This document shows, one piece after another, positions 1 through 9,216 of a DNA stretch of 59,016 bases. The first letter of the stretch is position 1. Every line of letters starts with the position of its first letter. Location of the stretch: NCBI GenBank assembly GCA_023419535.1, contig JAEZXX010000020.1, forward strand, positions 1-59,016, in the 5' to 3' direction. This stretch comes from Pseudomonadota bacterium. Lineage in GTDB: Bacteria; Pseudomonadota; Alphaproteobacteria; Rhizobiales; Rhizobiaceae. The translations under genes were made by a program, and so were the position numbers. Below the pieces are notes generated by a model. It was not told the DNA's origin. It searched no databases and worked only from the letters and a program-made list of their open reading frames with translations.

Positions 1-529
1 CGATCAGGTAGTCCTCGATATAGGGCGAGGCAGTGTCGAGGCCCTGCCAGCGCTTGGCGCGCGCCGTCGCATAGGTCTCGTCGAACAGGTAGAACTCGCG
101 CTCCGAGGCGAAATAGGCGAGATAGCCGCGCTCCTTCAGCCGGGCGAGCTGGCGCTTGAGGATGCCGCGCGGCGAGTGCGGCAGGTCCTCGTGCGTGTGG
201 TGGTCCTGGACGTCGCACAGCACCAGCGCCGTCTTCTCCAGCCACGGCGTGACGCGGATGGTGGAAAGGTCCGGCTTCATGACGAAATCGCCATAGCCCT
301 TGGACCAGCTCGCCGCCTTGTAGCCCGGCACCGGCTCCATATCGATATCGTCGGCGAGAAGGTAGTTGCAGCCGTGCGTTTCCTCGTAGGCGGATTCGAC
401 GAAGAACTTCGCCAGGAACCGCTTGCCGATCAGCCTGCCCTGCATGTCCACGGCGCCGACCAGAACGGTGTCGATCTCGCCGGCCGCAACCTTCTTCTTC
501 AATTCGTCGAACGCAATCATGCCTGCCAC
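1..529 (-). CDS. Glutamine synthetase family protein, N-terminal part only
   Basis: The frame runs off the left edge, so only about 175 N-terminal residues are visible. The start reads as an amino-terminal helix followed by a VDMQGRLIGKR segment and an LLADDIDMEP stretch. This is the beta-grasp region of glutamine-synthetase-like enzymes such as gamma-glutamylputrescine synthetase rather than of classical GlnA. A later ASEREFYLFDE segment matches the start of the catalytic domain with its metal-binding glutamates. Two starts are possible: GTG at 529 with AAGGGG seven bases upstream, or ATG at 520. I chose the GTG for its ribosome site. It is divergent from the RND genes. The exact substrate (polyamine or glutamate) cannot be told from this part. 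Confidence 0.8.
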   Translation of the reverse strand, partial: MAGMIAFDELKKKVAAGEIDTVLVGAVDMQGRLIGKRFLAKFFVESAYEETHGCNYLLADDIDMEPVPGYKAASWSKGYGDFVMKPDLSTIRVTPWLEKTALVLCDVQDHHTHEDLPHSPRGILKRQLARLKERGYLAYFASEREFYLFDETYATARAKRWQGLDTASPYIEDYLI

Positions 530-905
530 TTTGTTTCCCCTTGTCCCGGTCCTGGCGCCGGACGTTTCTTTGTGCTGGATGCAGTATCGTCTGCGCGTTC
601 GCCCCGGCCCGCGCAACAGGCCAGCGTGGAGCCGCGGAGCGGGCCACGCCGCGGTTGTTTTACAGGCAGAACGGACCGGAATCGAGCCGCTTGTTGCATA
701 GCAGAATGCCGTCCCGCGCATGGCGGAACGCCGCCCGGGACGATCAAATTACCGATATTTAATGCGCCGATGGCTTTATCGCCGCAACGGTCTTGGCATA
801 GTAACGGCAAGGGGACGTTGCGGCATCGGCTTCGCGGACGTTTCCGGCCTTGCATGTCCGGCGGCTCGCACGCCGTGCGGGATCGCCGACAATGCGGAGT
901 ATCGG
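530..905. other. Divergent intergenic region
   Basis: This 376-base stretch separates the glutamine-synthetase-like gene (minus) from the RND fusion protein (plus), so promoters for both should lie here. It contains a short AT-rich patch near 746-785. I found no convincing -35/-10 pair, repeat or small gene. Open frames that cross it read as GC-rich shadows. Confidence 0.5.
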
Positions 906-2063
906 ATGTCGTTCTGGAAGCAGCTGCTCTTCTCCCTGGTCGTGATCGCGGCCGCCGTCGTGGTCTGGGCGCGGTTCTTTCCGGGCGCGCCGGAGGTGCT
1001 GGCGCGCTGGGGGCTGGAATGGATGGCGCCCGAAGGCGCCGGCACCGGCCAGGCGGGCGGCGGGGACGGCAACGGCCCCGGCCAGCAGGCCGCGGCCGTG
1101 GTGACGGCGCGCATCGGCACCGCCACCATCAACGACCGGCTGGTGGCGATCGGCACCGGCCGCGCGCTCAACTCCGTCTCCGTCATGCCGTTCTCCTCGG
1201 GCAGGCTGAACGAGATCCTCGCCCGCTCCGGCATGCGGGTCGCGGCCGGCGACGTCATCGCCCGCATCGATTCCGATGCCGAGGAGATCGCGCTCGACCG
1301 TGCCCGCATCGCCATCGAGGACGCCAATGCGCGCCTTGAGCGGGCGAAGGCGCTGCGCGCCTCCAACACCGTGACCGCCGTCCAGCTGACCGAGGCCGAG
1401 CTGGCCCTGTCCAACGCCCGCCTCGCCCTGCGCGACGCGGAGCTTACGCTCGAGCGCCGCTCCATCCTGGCGCCTATCTCCGGCATCGTCGGCATCATTC
1501 CCGTCTCGGTCGGCAACCACGTCACCCAGCAGACCGAGATCGCCACCATCGACGACCGCTCGCGCATCGTGGTCGACTTCTGGGTGCCGGAGCGCTTCGC
1601 AGGCATGATCTCGGTCGGCCAGCCGGTTTCGGCCGCCTCCGTCGCCCGGCCCGACGACACGTTCGGCGGCGTGGTCAGCGCCATCGACAGCCGCATCGAT
1701 TCCAGGAGCCGCACCCTGCACGTGCAGGCCAGCATCGACAACGTCGACGACACGCTGCGCGCCGGCATGTCGTTCCAGGTCGAAATGCAGTTCCCCGGCG
1801 ACACCTACCCCTCCGTCGACCCGCTCTCCGTCCAGTGGGGCACCGACGGCGCCTTCGTCTGGGTGGTCGAGAACGGCGTCGCGCGCCGCGTCGCCGTCCG
1901 CATCATCCAGCGCAACACCGACAGCATCCTCGTCGCCGGCGAGCTCGACAGCGCCGGCATGGTCGTGACGGAGGGCATCCACGCCGTGCGCGAGGGCGCG
2001 CCGGTGCGCCTCGTCAAGAGCGGGACGGGCGACGCGCCCAGCGCCGCCGTCACCGGCTCCTGA
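906..2063 (+). CDS. RND efflux periplasmic adaptor (membrane fusion protein)
   Basis: A 385-residue HlyD/AcrA-type adaptor that would link an inner-membrane RND pump to an outer-membrane channel. The N-terminus (MSFWKQLLFSLVVIAAAVVVWARF) is a single membrane anchor. It is followed by a biotinyl-lipoyl-like half, a coiled-coil hairpin around residues 120-180 (ERAKALRASN...LALRDAELTLERR), the second lipoyl half (ILAPISGIVGIIPVSVG) and beta-barrel domains. The start at 906 has GGAG just upstream; a longer in-frame opening to 720 has no family-like sequence. The pump gene follows 20 bases after the stop, forming an operon. No outer-membrane TolC-type gene is nearby. The drug or solute is unknown. 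Confidence 0.93.
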   Translation: MSFWKQLLFSLVVIAAAVVVWARFFPGAPEVLARWGLEWMAPEGAGTGQAGGGDGNGPGQQAAAVVTARIGTATINDRLVAIGTGRALNSVSVMPFSSGRLNEILARSGMRVAAGDVIARIDSDAEEIALDRARIAIEDANARLERAKALRASNTVTAVQLTEAELALSNARLALRDAELTLERRSILAPISGIVGIIPVSVGNHVTQQTEIATIDDRSRIVVDFWVPERFAGMISVGQPVSAASVARPDDTFGGVVSAIDSRIDSRSRTLHVQASIDNVDDTLRAGMSFQVEMQFPGDTYPSVDPLSVQWGTDGAFVWVVENGVARRVAVRIIQRNTDSILVAGELDSAGMVVTEGIHAVREGAPVRLVKSGTGDAPSAAVTGS

Positions 2064-2083
2064 GCCGAAGCGGAGCAGCGACG

Positions 2084-5000
2084 ATGAGCAACGCACAAAG
2101 CCCCGCCAGCGCCGAAGCCGGACTGACCGCGCTCTTCGTGCGCCGTCCGGTGCTTGCCCTCGTCCTCAACGTGCTGATCGCGGTCGCCGGCCTCGCCGCG
2201 CTGTTCGGCGTCGAGATCCGCGAGCTGCCCGACATCGACCGGCCGGTCATCACCATCACCACCACCTTCTCCGGCGCGTCGGCCGAGTCGATCGACCGCG
2301 AGCTGACGGCCGTCATCGAGGGCGCGGCCGCGCGCGTCGCCGGTGTCAAGTCGATCTCCTCCTCGTCGTCCTTCGGCCGCAGCCGCATCACCGTCGAGTT
2401 CCGCGACGGCGTCGACCTCGACACCGCCGCCTCCGACATGCGCGACGCCGTCGGCCGCGTCCAGAACCGCCTGCCCGACGACGCCGACCTGCCGCAGATC
2501 GTCAAGGCGGACTCCGACTCGCAGGCCGTGGTGCGGCTGGCGCTGACCTCCGAGACGATGAGCGTCCACGACATGACGGTGCTGGTCGAGGACCAGATCG
2601 TCGACGCGCTCTCCTCGATCGACGGCGTCGCCGAGGTGCAGATCTTCGGCGGCCGCGACAAGATCTTCCGCGTCGACATCGACCAGTCGCGGCTGGCGAG
2701 CCTCGGCCTGACCGTCGCCGACGTGCGCAACGCGCTCGCCACCGTCGCCCTCGACACGCCGGCCGGCTCGCTGACCAGCAACAACCAGGACCTGATCGTG
2801 CGCGCCGCCGCGCCGGTGACGACGCCCGAGCAGTTCGAGGCGATCATCGTCAACGGCACCAACCGGCTCGGCGATTTCGCGACCGTGACGCTGGGCGGCG
2901 ACACCGGCGAATCCCAGCTTCGCGCCAACGGCAACACCGGCATCGGCATGGGCATCCTGCGCCAGGCGCAATCGAACACGCTGCAGATCTCGGAAGGCGT
3001 GCGCGAGGCGGTCGAGCGCATCCGCCCGACCCTGCCCGAGGGCCTCGACATCTTCGTCACCGGCGACGAGGCCGTGTTCATCAACGGCGCCATCCACGAG
3101 GTCGAGATCGCGCTCGGCATCTCCGTCACCGTGGTGCTGCTCATCATCTTCCTGTTCCTGCTCGACATCCGCGCCACCATCATTCCGGGCCTCGCCCTGC
3201 CGGTGGCGCTGATCGGCTCGGTGGCGGCGATCTACCTCGCCGGATTCTCGATCAACATCCTCACCCTCCTCGCCTTCGTGCTGGCGGCCGGCCTCGTCGT
3301 CGACGACGCCATCGGCGTGCTCGATAACATCGTGCGCCGGCGCAACGAGGGCATGGGCCCCCGCGCCGCGGCCGTGCTCGGCACCAAGGAGGTGTTCTTC
3401 GCGGTCATCGCCACCACGGCGACGCTGGTCGCCGTCTTCGTGCCGCTCTCCTTCCTGCCCGGACAGACCGGCGGCCTGTTCCGCGAGTTCGGCTTCGTGC
3501 TCGCCATCGCCGTGGTCCTGTCGGCCGTGGTGGCGCTGTCGCTGTGCCCGATGATGGCCTCGCGCTTCATGGCCGGGCATCACGAGGAGCGCTCGGGCGG
3601 CGTCCTCGGCAGCATCGGCGGCATGCTCTCCCGGCTCTACCGCCGCACGCTGCATGCCGCGCTGGCCGCGCCGTTCGTCGTCGTCGTCATCGCCGTCCTG
3701 TTCTCGGCCATCGCCGTGGTGCTGTTCCCGACCATCCGCTCCGAGCTCACCCCGGCGGAGGACCGCTCGGCCGCCTTCCTGCGCATCAGCGCGCCGCAGG
3801 GCGTCTCGCTCGACTACCTCGCCCAGCAGATGCGCAGCCTGGAGGAGCTGATCCAGCCGCTGCGCGATTCCGGCGAGATCTCGTCCGTCTTCGCCATCGC
3901 CGGCTCGGGCGGGTCGCAGAACACCGGCTTCATGGTGCTGTCGCTGGCGCCGTGGGAGCAGCGCAGCCGCACCCAGCAGGAGATCCTCACCGACGTGACC
4001 GACCGCGTGCGGGCGGTGCCGGGCGTGCGCGCCTTCGCGTTCCAGCCCAACAGCCTCGGCATCCGCGGCGCCGGCAGCGGCCTGCAGTTCGCCATCGTCG
4101 GCAACTCCTATGCCGAGCTGACCGCGGCGGCGCAGGCGACCGTCGCCGACCTGGAGAAGGACAGCCGTTTCCGCCAGCCCCGCCTGTCGCAGGAGACGAC
4201 CCAGCCGCAGCTTTCCGTCCGCATCGACCGCGAGCGCGCCTCCGACCTCGGCATCAACATCTCCGGCCTGTCGGAGACCATCCAGGCCATGCTCGACGGC
4301 CGCGAGATCGGCTCGGTGTTCATCGAGGACCGCTCCTACGACGTGAAGCTCCTGTCGGCCACCCACCCGATCAACGACCCGACCGACCTGGAGAACATCT
4401 TCGTCCGGGCGCAGGACGGCCGCTTCGTACCGATGTCCACCATCGCCACGCTGACCGAGCAGGCCGTCGCGCCGTCGCTCGCCCGCGAGCAGCAGCAGCG
4501 GTCGGTCGCCATCACCACCGAGCTCGTCGGCAACTTCGCGCTCGGCGAGGCCTACGAGGTGGTGCAGGAGATCGCCGCGCCGCACATGCCGGCGGGCAGC
4601 CGCATCGTTCCCCTGGCCGAGGCCGCGACGCTTCAGGAGACCTCGGGCGGCATGACGGCGGTGTTCGGCTTCGCCATCGTCATCATTCTCCTGGTGCTCG
4701 CCGCGCAGTTCGAGAGCTTCGTCTCGGCGGCGGTCATCATGGCGACGGTGCCGCTCGGCCTCGCCTGCGCCGTCTTCGCGCTGCTGCTCACCGGCACCAG
4801 CCTCAACGTCTACAGCCAGATCGGCCTCGTGCTCCTCGTCGGCATCATGGCCAAGAACGGCATCCTGATCGTCGAGTTCGCCAACCAGCTGCGCGACGAG
4901 GGACGGACCGTGCGCGAGGCGGTGGAGGAGGCGAGCGTCATCCGCCTGCGGCCGGTCATGATGACGATGATCTCGACCATCCTCGGCGGCGTGCCCCTGA

Positions 5001-5203
5001 TCTTCTCCCACGGGGCGGGGGCCGAGGCGCGCATGTCGCTCGGCTACGTCATCGTCGGCGGGCTGGGGCTGGCGACGGTCGCGACGCTCTTCCTGACGCC
5101 GGTCGCCTATCTGGCGCTGGCCCGCTTCTCCCCGTCGGGCGCCGAGCGCGAGGCCGAGCTGGAGCGCCAACTGGCCGCCGCCGGGGCCGAGCCGGCCGAA
5201 TGA
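2084..5203 (+). CDS. RND superfamily efflux pump, inner-membrane permease
   Basis: A 1039-residue proton-driven resistance-nodulation-division pump, normal length for the AcrB/MexB family. It starts with a cytoplasmic tail and TM1 (FVRRPVLALVLNVLIAVAGL), a large porter loop, then TM helices 2-6. The second half repeats the pattern from about residue 540. The TM4 acidic pair falls at D407-D408 (GLVVDDAIGVLDN), the same numbering as the AcrB proton-relay aspartates. Near residue 925 a GIMAKNGILIVEF segment matches conserved TM10. The start ATG at 2084 follows GGAGCAGCGACG. It pairs with the adaptor upstream to form two parts of a tripartite pump. Confidence 0.96.
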   Translation: MSNAQSPASAEAGLTALFVRRPVLALVLNVLIAVAGLAALFGVEIRELPDIDRPVITITTTFSGASAESIDRELTAVIEGAAARVAGVKSISSSSSFGRSRITVEFRDGVDLDTAASDMRDAVGRVQNRLPDDADLPQIVKADSDSQAVVRLALTSETMSVHDMTVLVEDQIVDALSSIDGVAEVQIFGGRDKIFRVDIDQSRLASLGLTVADVRNALATVALDTPAGSLTSNNQDLIVRAAAPVTTPEQFEAIIVNGTNRLGDFATVTLGGDTGESQLRANGNTGIGMGILRQAQSNTLQISEGVREAVERIRPTLPEGLDIFVTGDEAVFINGAIHEVEIALGISVTVVLLIIFLFLLDIRATIIPGLALPVALIGSVAAIYLAGFSINILTLLAFVLAAGLVVDDAIGVLDNIVRRRNEGMGPRAAAVLGTKEVFFAVIATTATLVAVFVPLSFLPGQTGGLFREFGFVLAIAVVLSAVVALSLCPMMASRFMAGHHEERSGGVLGSIGGMLSRLYRRTLHAALAAPFVVVVIAVLFSAIAVVLFPTIRSELTPAEDRSAAFLRISAPQGVSLDYLAQQMRSLEELIQPLRDSGEISSVFAIAGSGGSQNTGFMVLSLAPWEQRSRTQQEILTDVTDRVRAVPGVRAFAFQPNSLGIRGAGSGLQFAIVGNSYAELTAAAQATVADLEKDSRFRQPRLSQETTQPQLSVRIDRERASDLGINISGLSETIQAMLDGREIGSVFIEDRSYDVKLLSATHPINDPTDLENIFVRAQDGRFVPMSTIATLTEQAVAPSLAREQQQRSVAITTELVGNFALGEAYEVVQEIAAPHMPAGSRIVPLAEAATLQETSGGMTAVFGFAIVIILLVLAAQFESFVSAAVIMATVPLGLACAVFALLLTGTSLNVYSQIGLVLLVGIMAKNGILIVEFANQLRDEGRTVREAVEEASVIRLRPVMMTMISTILGGVPLIFSHGAGAEARMSLGYVIVGGLGLATVATLFLTPVAYLALARFSPSGAEREAELERQLAAAGAEPAE

Positions 5204-5207
5204 GACG

Positions 5208-5234
5208 AGGCGGGCGCCGCGACGAGGCCCGCCT
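5208..5234. terminator. Possible bidirectional hairpin terminator
   Basis: Eight-base arms AGGCGGGC and GCCCGCCT flank an 11-base loop between two convergent genes (the RND pump and the YdeP-type oxidoreductase). There is no T-run on either side, so this is a hairpin in the right place rather than a canonical intrinsic terminator. Confidence 0.3.
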
Positions 5235-5260
5235 GCGAACGCTTCGAAGCGAGCGGCCGT

Positions 5261-7600
5261 TCAGGCCGGCGCCGCGCTCGAACGGGTGATGCGCACCGGA
5301 ACCGATTTCGCCGCAGGGCAGTCGCTTTCCTTGGCGTGGTGCCAGAGCGGCACGAGCTTGTTCAGCTCGGGATAGTAGCCGCCGACATTGCCCTTCGGCA
5401 GCGGGTAGGAGTGGACGCGGAAGGCGGTGGCGCGCCGCTCCACGCCGTCGTCGGCGTTGGTCTCCAGATCCACGAAGTCCTGGTCCTTGAAGCCGAGACG
5501 CGCCATGTCGTCCTTGTTCATCAGGACCACCATGCGCGAGCCCGAGACGCCGCGCAGGCGGTCGTCGTAGCCGTAGATGGTCGTGTTGAACTGGTCGTTG
5601 GAGCGCAGCGTCATCAGCGTGAAGACGTTCTCGCCCGTCAGGTCGATGTTGGTGAAGGCGTCGAACCCGTCCTCGGGCACCAGGAAGTTGGCCTTGCCGT
5701 TCGGCGTCGACCATTCGCGATAGGCTGCCTTTATGTCGCGGCGGAAGCCGCCGGGCGTGCGGAAGCGCGCGTTGAAATCCTTGAAGTGCTGCGGGTAGCA
5801 GCGCTCGATCTCGTCGCGCACGATGGAATAGTCGCCGACCCATTCGTCCCAGGGGATCGTGCTCTCGCCGGGCACCGTCGCCTTGGCGATCTCGGCGACG
5901 ATCCGGGGCTCGGACAGGAGCTCGGGCGAGGCCGGCGGGCGGTGGCCGAAGGAGCCGTGGATGGTCGCGGTGGAATCCTCGATCGACACCCACTGGTCGC
6001 CGCTCTTCTGCCGGTCGCGCTCGGTGCGCCCGAGGCAGGGAAGCAGATAGGTGACCTTGCCCGGAAGAAGATGCGAGCGGTTCAGCTTGGTGGCGATCTC
6101 GACGTGCAGATCGAGGCCGCGCCACGCCTTCTCCATCAGCTGCGTCTCGGGGATGGCGCGCACGAAATTGCCGCCGAGGCCGATGAAGCCCTTCACCGAC
6201 CCGTCGAGCACGCCCTCGCAGGTCTCGACCGTCGCCTTGCCCTTCTCGCGCGGCGCCTGGAAGCCGTAGAACTGCTCGAACTTCTCCACCGGAACGAGCT
6301 CGGTCTTCTCGGTGATGCCCACCGTGCGCTGGCCCTGCACGTTGGAATGGCCGCGGATGGGCGAGACGCCCGCGCCCTTGCGGCCCATGTTGCCGCGCAT
6401 CAGGAGGAGGTTGCAGAGCATCTGCACGTTCTGGACGCCGTTGCGATGCTGCGTCAGCCCCATGCCGTAGTGGCCGATCACGGCCTTGGCCCGGCAATAG
6501 GTGCGCCCGACGTCTTCGAGATCGGCGCGCGAGAGGCCGGACACGCGCTCGATCTCCTCCCAGGAGGAGGAGCGCACGAAGGCCTCGAACTCTTCGAAGC
6601 CGTGGCAATGCTCCTCGATGAAGGCGACGTCGAGGACGCGGGTCGCCCCCTTGGCCTTGGCCTCGTCGTCGAGCTGGAGGACCGTCTTGGCGATGCCGGT
6701 CATCGCCGCGACGTCGCCGCCGCATTTGATCTGGAAGTAGTCGCTCGACATCTTCGTGCCCGGTCCCGGCGAGAGCATCTCGGCCGGGTTCTGCGGGCTC
6801 TTGAAGCGCATCAGGCCGCGCTCCTGGATCGGATTGAAGGTGACGACCGGCGCGCCGCGCTTGCGGGCCTCCTGCAGCGGGTGGAGCAGCCGCGGGGCGT
6901 TGGTGCCGGTGTTGTGGCCGAAGAAGAACATCATGTCGGCGTGATCGAAATCCTCGATCGTCACCGTGCCGACCGGCGAGCCGATCGATTTCGGCAGCCC
7001 GACCGACGTCGATTCGTGGCACATGTTCGAGCTATCGGGCAGGTTCTGGTTGCCGTAGATGCGGGCGAGCAGCTGGTACATGAAGCTCGTCTCGAGCGAG
7101 CCGCGGCCCGAGAGATAGAAGACGACCGCCTTCGGATCGAATTCGCGGATCTTGCGCAGTTCCGCGCCGATCTCCGCGAAGGCGCTGTCCCACGAGACCG
7201 GCACGTACTGGTCGAGCGTCGCGTCGTAGCGCATCGGGCTCGTCAGGCGCCCGTGCTTCTCCAGCTCGTAGTCCGTCCACTCCAGAAGCTCGGTCAGCTT
7301 GTGGCGCGCGAAGAAGTCCTTGTCGGTCCTCGCCTCCGTCATCTCCCAGATCGTCGCCTTGGCGCCGTTCTCGCAGAACTCGACCGGGTGGGCGCGCTCC
7401 TTGCCGGGCTTGGCCCAGGAGCACGAGACGCACATGAAGCCGTCCGCCTTGTTCTGCTTGGCGAGCGCCGCCATCAGCGCGGGCTTGGAGATCTTCTCGG
7501 CGAGCGACTTGTCGAGCAGCGACTTCATCGAGCCCCAGCCGCCGGTCGGCTGGTCGTAGGGCTTCACCGTCGGCTCGGACCGGATTTCGCTGCGCCGCAT
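5261..7600 (-). CDS. FdhF/YdeP family molybdopterin oxidoreductase
   Basis: A 779-residue cytoplasmic oxidoreductase of the bis-MGD molybdenum family, about the length of E. coli YdeP (759). Cys57-x-x-Cys60 with Cys76 could hold an Fe-S cluster. The segment SNMCHESTSVGL around Cys194 aligns by pattern with the RV(U/C)HGPSVAGL active site of formate dehydrogenases, making Cys194 the probable molybdenum ligand. MFFFGHNTGTNAPRLLHPL and PVVTFNPIQERG are the cofactor-binding segments; the C-terminal molydopterin-binding domain begins near residue 630. E. coli YdeP is linked to acid resistance, but the natural substrate is unknown. No fdhD or electron-transfer subunit is adjacent. Convergent with the RND operon. 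Confidence 0.93.
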   Translation of the reverse strand: MRRSEIRSEPTVKPYDQPTGGWGSMKSLLDKSLAEKISKPALMAALAKQNKADGFMCVSCSWAKPGKERAHPVEFCENGAKATIWEMTEARTDKDFFARHKLTELLEWTDYELEKHGRLTSPMRYDATLDQYVPVSWDSAFAEIGAELRKIREFDPKAVVFYLSGRGSLETSFMYQLLARIYGNQNLPDSSNMCHESTSVGLPKSIGSPVGTVTIEDFDHADMMFFFGHNTGTNAPRLLHPLQEARKRGAPVVTFNPIQERGLMRFKSPQNPAEMLSPGPGTKMSSDYFQIKCGGDVAAMTGIAKTVLQLDDEAKAKGATRVLDVAFIEEHCHGFEEFEAFVRSSSWEEIERVSGLSRADLEDVGRTYCRAKAVIGHYGMGLTQHRNGVQNVQMLCNLLLMRGNMGRKGAGVSPIRGHSNVQGQRTVGITEKTELVPVEKFEQFYGFQAPREKGKATVETCEGVLDGSVKGFIGLGGNFVRAIPETQLMEKAWRGLDLHVEIATKLNRSHLLPGKVTYLLPCLGRTERDRQKSGDQWVSIEDSTATIHGSFGHRPPASPELLSEPRIVAEIAKATVPGESTIPWDEWVGDYSIVRDEIERCYPQHFKDFNARFRTPGGFRRDIKAAYREWSTPNGKANFLVPEDGFDAFTNIDLTGENVFTLMTLRSNDQFNTTIYGYDDRLRGVSGSRMVVLMNKDDMARLGFKDQDFVDLETNADDGVERRATAFRVHSYPLPKGNVGGYYPELNKLVPLWHHAKESDCPAAKSVPVRITRSSAAPA

Positions 7601-7730
7601 CTCGTCACTCCTCTTGATCAGAACCCAAACGCCGACAGAGGGGCAAATGACGCATCCTGCTTTCGGTTCAACGAAACGACCCCGCTTGATCGCGACGCGG
7701 GCCTCGCTCCTTGCCGCGTCGCGCCGGGCC

Positions 7731-8258
7731 CTATCGCCGGATGTCGACCCGGGCGCCGGCCCGCAGCAGGGGGGCGAGGCGGATCATGTCGGCCCGCGAT
7801 ACCGCGACGCAGCCCTCCGTCGGCCGGTAGCCGTCGCGCGCCAGATGCAGGAAGATGGCGCGGCCGCGCGAGCGGCGCCGCTCGCGGACGTTCCAGTCGA
7901 GGACGAGGACGAGATCGTACAGCCGGTCCGCGCGCACCATCGTCTCGCAGCTCGCGGGAAAGGGCAGCCGCACGGGCCGGTTGTAGGCCCCGTGGAGCGG
8001 GGCGTCGCACCATCCGTCGACCCGCGTCGCAACGCGGGACGGAAGGGCGAGATTGGGCACGGCGATCCGCCCCGGCCGCCGCCATGCGGACAGGACGGCC
8101 ATGCGGGCCACCGGGCTGGCGCCGTCCCCTTCGCGCTTGAAGATGCTGGTCCCGCCCTTGCCGAGGGCGCAGCGCAGGCGCAGAGGACCCGCCGCGATGA
8201 CGCCCTTGCGGGGATCGAGAGGCGAGCGGCGGACGGTCAGGACAAGTCTTTTTCGCAA
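7731..8258 (-). CDS. L,D-transpeptidase (YkuD-like) family protein
   Basis: About 175 residues with the YkuD catalytic signature: IFLHLAR supplies the conserved histidine and TEGCVAVSRADM the nucleophilic cysteine. It contains the DGWCDAPLHGAYNRPV and LYDLVLVLDWN segments of the small rhizobial subgroup. Such proteins form or edit 3-3 peptidoglycan cross-links or attach proteins to peptidoglycan. No signal peptide is evident, which is common in this subgroup. The start is uncertain: TTG at 8258 (MRKRLVLTVRRSP) is chosen because homology begins at LVLTVR; no clear ribosome site is visible. It is divergent from the cenR-like regulator 123 bases away. Confidence 0.82.
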   Translation of the reverse strand: MRKRLVLTVRRSPLDPRKGVIAAGPLRLRCALGKGGTSIFKREGDGASPVARMAVLSAWRRPGRIAVPNLALPSRVATRVDGWCDAPLHGAYNRPVRLPFPASCETMVRADRLYDLVLVLDWNVRERRRSRGRAIFLHLARDGYRPTEGCVAVSRADMIRLAPLLRAGARVDIRR

Positions 8259-8381
8259 GGACGGGCTTCGAAAGCTGGACTCCGGCGTCCATCGTTCACA
8301 GATTGTTTCCGGACGGAGGGGGAACCAACGCTGTAGGACCATCGAACCCTTTCCGACTTCGATGAAAGATAAGCCCAATCG

Positions 8382-9065
8382 ATGAGCGCACGAAACATCC
8401 TGATCGTGGACGACGACACCGACCTGCGCGCGACGCTGGCCGAGCAACTCTCGCTGCACGAGGAGTTCGCCGTCGAGGAGGCGGCGAGCGCGGCGAGCGG
8501 GATCGCGGCCGCACGCGAGGGTCGCGTCGACCTCGTCGTCATGGATGTCGGCCTGCCCGACATGGACGGGCGCGAGGCCGTCAAGGTCCTGCGCAAGGCG
8601 GGCTTCGCGGCCCCCATCATCATCCTCACCGGGCATGATTCCGAAGCCGACACCGTTCTCGGCCTGGAATCGGGCGCCAACGACTATGTGACGAAGCCCT
8701 TCCGCTTCGCCGTTCTCCTGGCGCGCATCCGCGTCCAGCTGCGCCAGCACGAGCTGAGCGAGGATGCCACCTTCCAGGTCGGCCCCTACACCTTCCGGCC
8801 CAGCCAGAAGGCGCTGACCGACGAGAAGGGCGGCCGCATCCGACTGACCGAGAAGGAGACGGCGATCATCCGCTATCTCTATCGGGCGGACCGGCGCGTG
8901 GTGACGCGCGACGTCCTGCTCGAGGAGGTCTGGGGCTACAATTCCGGCGTCACGACCCATACGCTGGAGACGCACGTCTACAGACTTCGCCAGAAGATCG
9001 AGCCCGATCCCTCGAACGCGCGGTTGATCGTCACCGAGTCGGGCGGCTACAAGCTGATGCCTTGA
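8382..9065 (+). CDS. cenR: OmpR-family response regulator, CenR/OtpR-like
   Basis: A 227-residue two-component regulator: receiver domain (residues 4-120) with acidic pocket D10-D12, phospho-acceptor D55 (LVVMDVGLPDMDG), the conserved threonine in ILTGH and lysine in YVTKPF. A C-terminal winged helix (130-226) ends ARLIVTESGGYKLMP. No histidine kinase is adjacent, so it is an orphan. Known family context: Brucella OtpR, a CenR orthologue that controls envelope functions and beta-lactam tolerance, sits next to a cAMP-binding protein gene. The same pair occurs here, with an L,D-transpeptidase gene divergent. The name is therefore based on sequence plus neighbourhood. Confidence 0.75.
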   Translation: MSARNILIVDDDTDLRATLAEQLSLHEEFAVEEAASAASGIAAAREGRVDLVVMDVGLPDMDGREAVKVLRKAGFAAPIIILTGHDSEADTVLGLESGANDYVTKPFRFAVLLARIRVQLRQHELSEDATFQVGPYTFRPSQKALTDEKGGRIRLTEKETAIIRYLYRADRRVVTRDVLLEEVWGYNSGVTTHTLETHVYRLRQKIEPDPSNARLIVTESGGYKLMP

Positions 9066-9124
9066 GGGGCATGCCCGACGTCGTCCGGTGACCGGCTCCC
9101 GCCGGTCGGCCTCCGCCGGTCGAC

Positions 9125-9160
9125 CAAGGTGAATTGATCCTTTCGAAGGGATTGACCTTG
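9125..9160. repeat. Imperfect palindrome between cenR and the cNMP-binding gene
   Basis: CAAGGT (9125-9130) and ACCTTG (9155-9160) are inverted around a central TTCGAA (9142-9147), with a partly matching GATCC...GGGAT inner layer. It lies 60 bases after the regulator stop and 57 before the next start. It could be an operator or an attenuating hairpin. Confidence 0.5.
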
Positions 9161-9216
9161 ATACTGTGCGCGAGCGCCCCTGCGGTCGCGCAACGGGGAC
9201 GCGACGTCACAAGCCG

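Noticed and set aside
1805..5170. A minus-strand open frame of 1121 codons
   Set aside because: It lies wholly opposite the RND pump and its composition (His, Arg, Asp, Gly, Ala repeats) is that of an antisense shadow in GC-rich DNA; the plus-strand product has full family motifs.
5336..8140. A plus-strand open frame of 934 codons
   Set aside because: Antisense to the YdeP-type and L,D-transpeptidase genes; no recognisable protein sequence.
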